Of a DNA stretch of 64,000 bases, positions 59,911 to 64,000 are shown one piece after another. Within the stretch, counting starts at the first letter, position 1; each line of letters opens with the position of its first letter. The stretch covers positions 310,001 to 374,000 of the forward strand of contig NZ_NNBP01000005.1 of NCBI RefSeq assembly GCF_002803155.1, read 5' to 3'. The position numbers and the translations under genes were made by a program. Source of the DNA: Streptomyces sp. CB02959 (lineage in GTDB: Bacteria > Actinomycetota > Actinomycetes > Streptomycetales > Streptomycetaceae). The notes under the pieces were generated by a model. It ran no database searches and was not told the DNA's origin. It saw only the letters and a list, made by a program, of their open reading frames with translations.

Positions 59911-62586
59911 TCACAGCCCGTAGCGCTCCCGGGCTTCCTTGACGGTCTCCGGCTTGACGTCCCCGCGCCGGGCGAGGGCCGCCAGCGCCTGGACGACCAC
60001 CGACTGCGGGTCGACCCCGAAGTGGCGGCGGGCCGCGTCCCGGGTGTCGGACAGGCCGAAGCCGTCCGTCCCGACGGAGGTCCAGTCCTGCTCGACCCAC
60101 GGGGCGATCTGGTCCGGAACCGCCCGCATCCAGTCGCTCACCGCGACGACCGGGCCGGGCGCGCCGGCCAGCGCACGGGTGACGTAGGGCACCCGGTCCT
60201 CGCCCTCCAGGCGGGCCGCGTCGCACTCCAGGGCGTCGCGGCGGAGCTCCGTCCAGGACGGCGCGGACCACACGTCGGCGGCCACGCCCCAGTCGGCGGC
60301 CAGCAGTTGCTGCGCCTCCAGGATCCAGTGGATCGCGGTGCCGGAGGCCAGCAGCTGGAGCCGCGGGATCTCGGCGCCCTCGATGGCGGTGGCCTCCTTG
60401 AAGCGGTAGAGGCCCTTGAGGATGCCCTCCTCGACGCCCTCCGGCATCGCCGGCTGCACCTTGGTCTCGTTGTAGACCGTCAGGTAGTAGAAGACGTCCT
60501 CGGCGTCCGGACCGTACATCCGGCGCAGACCCTCCTTGACGATCACCGCCACCTCGTAGGCGAACGCCGGGTCGTACGAGAGCGCCGCCGGGTTGGTCGA
60601 GGCGATCAGGTGCGAGTGGCCGTCGGCGTGCTGGAGGCCCTCACCGGTCATCGTCGTGCGGCCGGCGGTGGCGCCGATCACGAAGCCGCGGCCCAGCTGG
60701 TCGGCGAGCGCCCAGAACTGGTCGGCGGTCCGCTGCCAGCCGAACATCGAGTAGAAGATGTAGAACGGGATCATCGGTTCGCCGTGCGTCGCGTACGACG
60801 TCGCGGCGGCGGTGAAGTCGGCCAGCGAACCGGCCTCGGTGATGCCCTCGTTGAGGATCTGGCCGTTCTTGGCTTCCTTGTACCAGAGCAGCTGGTCCCG
60901 GTCGACCGGGTCGTAGGTCGCGCCCTTGGGGGAGTAGAGGCCGGCGGTCGGGAAGAGCGACTCCATGCCGAAGGTGCGGGCCTCGTCCGGGACGATCGGG
61001 ACCCAGCGCTTGCCGGTCTCCTTGTCCCGCATCAGGTCCTTGATCAGCCGGACGAACGCCATGGTGGTGGCGATCTCCTGGCTGCCCGACCCCTTCTTCA
61101 GGGCGTCGAACGCCTTGTCCGCGGGGATCGGCAGCGGCTTGGCCACGACCTGGCGGGCCGGGGCCGGGCCGTCGAGGGCGGCGCGCCGGGTGCGCAGGTA
61201 CTGCATCTCCGGCGAGTCCTCGGCCGGGCGCCAGTACGGCACCGTGTCGCCTTCCAGCGCGCTGTCCGGGATGGGGAGTTCGAGCAGGTCCCGCATGGTG
61301 CGGAACTCCGCCATCGTCAGCTTCTTCATCTGGTGGTTGGCGTTGCGGGACTCGAAGCCCGTGCCGAGGGTGTAGCCCTTGACGGTCTGCGCGAGGATGA
61401 CCGTCGGCGCGCCCTTGTACTCGGCGGCGGCCTTGTACGCGGCGTACACCTTGCGCGGCTCGTGGCCGGCGCGGGAGGTCTGGAACAGTTCCAGCAGCTT
61501 GGCGTCGGAGAGCTGCGCGCCGATCGCCTTGAGGGCGTCGTTGGCGCCGAAGAAGTGCTCGCGCAGGTAGGCGGCGTCCCGGGTGGCGTACGTCTGGAAC
61601 TGCGCGTCCGGCGTCTCACGGAGGCGCTGGATCACCGCGCCGTCGGCGTCGAGCGCGAAGATCTCGTCCCACGCCTGGCCCCACAGGGCCTTGACGACGT
61701 TCCAGCCGGCGGCGCGGAACTGCGCCTCCAGCTCCTGCACGATCTTGAAGTTCGGGCGGACCGGACCGTCGAGGCGCTGCAGGTTGCAGTTGATGACGAA
61801 GGTCAGGTTGTCCAGGCCCTCGCGGCCGGCCAGGGCCAGGGCCGCGGTCGACTCCGGCTCGTCCATCTCGCCGTCGCCCAGGAAGGCCCAGACGTGCGAG
61901 TTGCTGGTGTCCTTGATGCCGCGGTGCTCCAGGTAGCGGTTGAAGCGCGCCTGGTAGATCGCGGAGAGCGGGCCGAGGCCCATGGAGACGGTGGGGAACT
62001 CCCACAGCCAGGGCAGCCGCCGCGGGTGCGGGTACGAGGGCAGGCCCTCGCCGCCGGCCTCCTGGCGGAAGTGGTCGAGCTGTTCCTCGGTGAGCCGGCC
62101 TTCGAGGAAGGCGCGGGCGTAGACACCGGGGGAGGCGTGGCCCTGGATGTAGAGCTGGTCGCCGGAGCCGTCGCCCTCCTTGCCGCGGAAGAAGTGCTGG
62201 AAGCCGGTCTCGTAGAGCCAGGCCGCCGAGGCGAAGGTGGCGATGTGGCCGCCGAGGCCGAGCTTGGAGCCGCGGGTGACCATGGCGGCGGCGTTCCAGC
62301 GGTTCCAGGCGGTGATCCGGGCCTCCAGCGCCTCGTCACCCGGGAACGCGGGCTCGGCGGAGGTCGGGATGGTGTTGACGTAGTCCGTCTCCAGCAGCGA
62401 GGGCAGGTCGGTGCCCTCGGTGTGGGCGGTGTGCTCCAGGGCGCGGCGCATCAGGTATGCGGCGCGATGCGGGCCCGCTGCCTTGGTGACGGCGTCCAGC
62501 GACTCGCGCCATTCGGCCGTCTCCTCGGGGTCGCGGTCCGGGAGCTGGTCGAGCTGGCTGTACGGCAGGCGCACGGGGTCGGGCAT
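59911..62586 (-). CDS. aceE: Pyruvate dehydrogenase E1 component, homodimeric type
   Basis: Thiamine-diphosphate-dependent decarboxylation of pyruvate and reductive acetylation of the lipoyl E2. At 891 residues it is the long single-chain E1 typical of actinomycetes and gammaproteobacteria. The ThDP/Mg motif is [10 protein letters not shown] with INCN about 25 residues on. [21 protein letters not shown] and [17 protein letters not shown] are further hallmarks. Start is ATG 62586 ([11 protein letters not shown]) behind GGAAAGGGG; 26 upstream in-frame residues are promoter DNA. A GntR/FCD regulator is encoded just upstream, with a perfect 17-base palindrome between them. Confidence 0.97.
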   Translation of the reverse strand: MPDPVRLPYSQLDQLPDRDPEETAEWRESLDAVTKAAGPHRAAYLMRRALEHTAHTEGTDLPSLLETDYVNTIPTSAEPAFPGDEALEARITAWNRWNAAAMVTRGSKLGLGGHIATFASAAWLYETGFQHFFRGKEGDGSGDQLYIQGHASPGVYARAFLEGRLTEEQLDHFRQEAGGEGLPSYPHPRRLPWLWEFPTVSMGLGPLSAIYQARFNRYLEHRGIKDTSNSHVWAFLGDGEMDEPESTAALALAGREGLDNLTFVINCNLQRLDGPVRPNFKIVQELEAQFRAAGWNVVKALWGQAWDEIFALDADGAVIQRLRETPDAQFQTYATRDAAYLREHFFGANDALKAIGAQLSDAKLLELFQTSRAGHEPRKVYAAYKAAAEYKGAPTVILAQTVKGYTLGTGFESRNANHQMKKLTMAEFRTMRDLLELPIPDSALEGDTVPYWRPAEDSPEMQYLRTRRAALDGPAPARQVVAKPLPIPADKAFDALKKGSGSQEIATTMAFVRLIKDLMRDKETGKRWVPIVPDEARTFGMESLFPTAGLYSPKGATYDPVDRDQLLWYKEAKNGQILNEGITEAGSLADFTAAATSYATHGEPMIPFYIFYSMFGWQRTADQFWALADQLGRGFVIGATAGRTTMTGEGLQHADGHSHLIASTNPAALSYDPAFAYEVAVIVKEGLRRMYGPDAEDVFYYLTVYNETKVQPAMPEGVEEGILKGLYRFKEATAIEGAEIPRLQLLASGTAIHWILEAQQLLAADWGVAADVWSAPSWTELRRDALECDAARLEGEDRVPYVTRALAGAPGPVVAVSDWMRAVPDQIAPWVEQDWTSVGTDGFGLSDTRDAARRHFGVDPQSVVVQALAALARRGDVKPETVKEARERYGL

Positions 62587-62678
62587 GGGTGGCCCCTTTC
62601 CGGACGGGTGGGGAATGCGAGTTCGGCAGGCATTCGGCAGGCAGGGGTGTCGCGCCCCAGTCATCGACGATAACTCTC

Positions 62679-62695
62679 TGATCGATGATCGATCA
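62679..62695. promoter_or_regulatory. Operator candidate for aceE
   Basis: TGATCGATGATCGATCA is a perfect 8-1-8 palindrome about 93 bases upstream of the aceE start, overlapping a -35-like TTGATC on the minus strand. The GntR/FCD protein encoded next door is the obvious candidate binder. Confidence 0.6.
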
Positions 62696-62919
62696 ACGCT
62701 GAACGGAGGAAAAACCGCAGGTAGGCACGGGGTGCCGCAATACAGGGCACCGCGTGCCAGCTCCGGAGTCCCCCTCCGTTACGCCCCGGAGCGCCTCCGG
62801 TACGCCCCGGAATCAGTGCCTCCGCGCGCCTCCGCCCCGGCATGGCGAAGCGGCCCCGCACAAGCTCCGCGAGGCCGCCCGACCGCAGTCCGGTACGTCC
62901 GCCGGGCCCTGGGTCGTGT

Positions 62920-62957
62920 CCGGTGGATCATGGCCGGTTCCCGTCCTGATCCACCGG
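62920..62957. repeat. Dispersed palindromic element, copy B
   Basis: CCGGTGGATCA (62920-62930) and TGATCCACCGG (62947-62957) are perfectly complementary. The left arm and beginning of the loop match copy A at 9263-9324. It lies immediately after the GntR gene and could serve as its terminator. Confidence 0.7.
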
Positions 62958-62964
62958 CCAGGCC

Positions 62965-63588
62965 CTAGACCCGCGGCGCGCAGCTCAGCACATGCGCCTT
63001 CAGCAGCGCCCCGATCCGCGGATCGCGCCGCCGGAACGCGTCCACCAGCTCCTGGTGGTCCTGGGCGTGCGACCGCGGCTCCGGGCTGAACCAGCGGATC
63101 GACAGCGTCGTCCAGACCTCCACGCCCAGCGACTCCCAGGTGTGCAGCAGCACGGCGTTCCCGGCCGCCCGGACGATCTCCCGATGGAAGGCCACCGTGT
63201 GCCGCACCTGCGCCTCGCCGTCGCCCGCCGCGTCCGCCTCCCGCAGCGCCGCCACCTCGCGCTCCAGCGCCGCGGTGTCCTCCGCCAGCCGCTCCGCCGC
63301 CAGCTCCGCGGCCACCTGCTCCAGCCCGGCCCGGACCGGGTAGCTCTCCTTGAGGTCGTCCGCGGTGAGGTTCCGCACCCGTACGCCCTTGTTCGGCGCC
63401 GACTCGATCAGTTGGAGCGACTCCAGCTCCCGCAGCGCCTCCCGCACCGGCGTCTGGCTGACCTCCAGCTCCACCGCGATCCGCCGCTCCACGATCCGCT
63501 CGCCCGGCTGCCAGCGGCCGCTGACGATCCCCTCCAGGATGTGCTCGCGGATCTGTTCGCGCAGCGAGTGGACGACGGGCGGGGTCAT
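62965..63588 (-). CDS. GntR-family regulator, FCD (FadR-type) subclass
   Basis: A 207-residue regulator. The winged HTH is SLREQIREHILEGIVSGRWQPGERIVERRIAVELEVSQTPVREALRELES (residues 8-57). The FCD all-helical ligand domain (VRAGLEQVAAELAAERL, then HTVAFHREIVRAAGN and HQELVDAFRRRD) has His residues suited to metal-assisted binding of small carboxylates. AAGGAG six bases ahead of the ATG sets the start. Lying between the sucB-type gene and aceE, it may be a PdhR-like sensor of pyruvate or a related acid; that role is inference from position. Confidence 0.9.
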   Translation of the reverse strand: MTPPVVHSLREQIREHILEGIVSGRWQPGERIVERRIAVELEVSQTPVREALRELESLQLIESAPNKGVRVRNLTADDLKESYPVRAGLEQVAAELAAERLAEDTAALEREVAALREADAAGDGEAQVRHTVAFHREIVRAAGNAVLLHTWESLGVEVWTTLSIRWFSPEPRSHAQDHQELVDAFRRRDPRIGALLKAHVLSCAPRV

Positions 63589-63663
63589 GAGGTGCTCCTT
63601 CAGAGCGGGTGGGGCCGCGAGGCGTGGTGCGGGGCCATTATCGCCGGAGGCGGGCGGACAAAA

Positions 63664-63703
63664 GGGCCGGCCCCGGCTCGTCGGAACGAGTCGGGGCCGG
63701 CCC
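63664..63703 (-). terminator. Terminator of the E2 gene
   Basis: An 18-bp stem (63664-63681 against 63686-63703, one G-U-type mismatch) with a 4-base loop is followed on the minus strand by TTTT, 37 bases after the E2 stop. Confidence 0.85.
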
Positions 63704-63740
63704 CTGTGCACAACTACCGCTTCCCTGACGGGAGTCGGAA

Positions 63741-64000
63741 TCAGAGACCGATCTCGGTCTCGAACTCCGCGGCCTCCAGGATCTGCTTGACCGTGGTCAG
63801 GTAACGGGCCGCGTCGGCGCCGTCCACCAGACGGTGGTCGTAGGAGAGCGCGAGGTAGGTCATGTCGCGCACCGCGATGGTCTCGCCGAGGTCCGGGTGG
63901 TTGATGACCACCGGGCGCTTGACGGTGGCACCGATGCCCAGGATGCCGACCTGGTTCGGGGGCACGATCACGGTGTCGAACAGGGCGCCGCGCGAACCGG
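63741..64000 (-). CDS. sucB: Dihydrolipoamide acyltransferase (E2) C-terminal part, probably sucB
   Basis: Only the last 86 residues are in the window; the gene continues past the right edge. The visible part is the C-terminus of the catalytic domain, with GALFDTVIVPPNQVGILGIGATVKRPVV and the active-site HxxxDG in SYDHRLVDGADAARYL. This motif defines 2-oxoacid dehydrogenase E2 acyltransferases. Streptomyces synteny (from memory) and the Asp/Arg pattern point to the 2-oxoglutarate dehydrogenase/PDH shared E2 annotated sucB, but the acyl specificity cannot be proved from this fragment. Confidence 0.9.
   Translation of the reverse strand, partial: GSRGALFDTVIVPPNQVGILGIGATVKRPVVINHPDLGETIAVRDMTYLALSYDHRLVDGADAARYLTTVKQILEAAEFETEIGL

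Larger units (their letters stand above)
62587..62964. other. 378-bp region upstream of aceE
   Basis: It contains the aceE promoter region with the palindrome at 62679-62695, a GTACGCCCCGGA-type short repetition near 62778-62811, and the dispersed palindrome at 62920-62957 behind the GntR gene. No gene is visible. Confidence 0.6.

Noticed and set aside
1..64000. tRNA, rRNA, insertion sequence, prophage or attachment site
   Set aside because: I read both strands for cloverleaf-like tracts, transposase or integrase motifs and flanking repeats and found none convincing; a tRNA covariance-model scan would settle the tRNA question.

Overview
This is about 64 kb of very high-GC chromosomal DNA from an actinomycete, almost certainly a Streptomyces. 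Evidence is the extreme third-position GC, frequent GTG starts and ATGA/GTGA stop-start overlaps, TAT-type secretion, three glutamine synthetases (GlnA, GlnA2 and the eukaryote-type GlnII) with GlnE, and a gene order that from memory matches the Streptomyces coelicolor segment running from sucB/aceE through lipAB, glnA, glnII-glnRII and malEFG to glnE-glnA2-nadE. I see no rRNA, tRNA, CRISPR array, transposase or prophage.

Layout. 1-11.1 kb: a truncated DHA2 drug-efflux pump with TetR regulator, a membrane-anchored endonuclease/exonuclease/phosphatase protein, a second MFS pump, NAD synthetase nadE, a TAT-exported multicopper oxidase with a Ser/His/Asp-rich insert, and a DUF998 protein with an alpha/beta-hydrolase. 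11.4-15.9 kb: glnA2 and glnE. 16.3-17.2 kb: PAP2-type membrane protein. 17.3-26.7 kb: maltose/maltodextrin locus. The transporter operon malEFG is flanked on both sides by an alpha-glucosidase plus a LacI-family regulator, and followed by the wreck of a pullulanase gene whose operator-like repeats survive. 26.7-30.4 kb: GNAT, TetR, and a 2Fe-2S flavoprotein reductase next to a protein with a complete di-iron ligand pattern. 30.5-32.5 kb: a sigma-factor-like protein joined to a transmembrane segment and exported domain, with a paralogue at 55.5-57.5 kb. 32.6-36.8 kb: DUF397 protein, two-component system, and an OlsB/OlsA-like acyltransferase pair (probable ornithine lipid synthesis). 36.8-39.9 kb: GlnRII-like regulator with a candidate leader peptide, a rhomboid-like membrane protein, a small protein and glnII. 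40-44.9 kb: AMP-forming acyl ligase, small protein, TetR plus amidase. 45-46.7 kb: glnA. 46.7-50.5 kb: RDD and DUF4191 membrane proteins, a small conserved protein, lipA and lipB. 50.8-59.7 kb: helical-repeat regulator, FAD oxidoreductase, TIGR01777 epimerase, DUF4240, the second sigma-like protein, SDR and WYL regulator. 59.9-64 kb: aceE, a GntR/FCD regulator and the C-terminal end of a 2-oxoacid dehydrogenase E2 gene (sucB).

How it fits together. Two themes dominate. The first is nitrogen: glnA and glnII both carry well-spaced GlnR boxes upstream, GlnE can adenylylate GlnA at a conserved Tyr397, and GlnA2 lacks that tyrosine. The second is pyruvate/2-oxoacid metabolism: aceE, the E2 gene, and lipB/lipA, which make the lipoyl cofactor the E2 needs. 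The mal locus adds maltodextrin uptake and intracellular hydrolysis. The observations I rate highest are the paired membrane-tethered sigma-like proteins, the di-iron protein/reductase pair, the mirrored mal locus with its decayed pullulanase, and the possible leader peptide in front of the glnRII-like gene.
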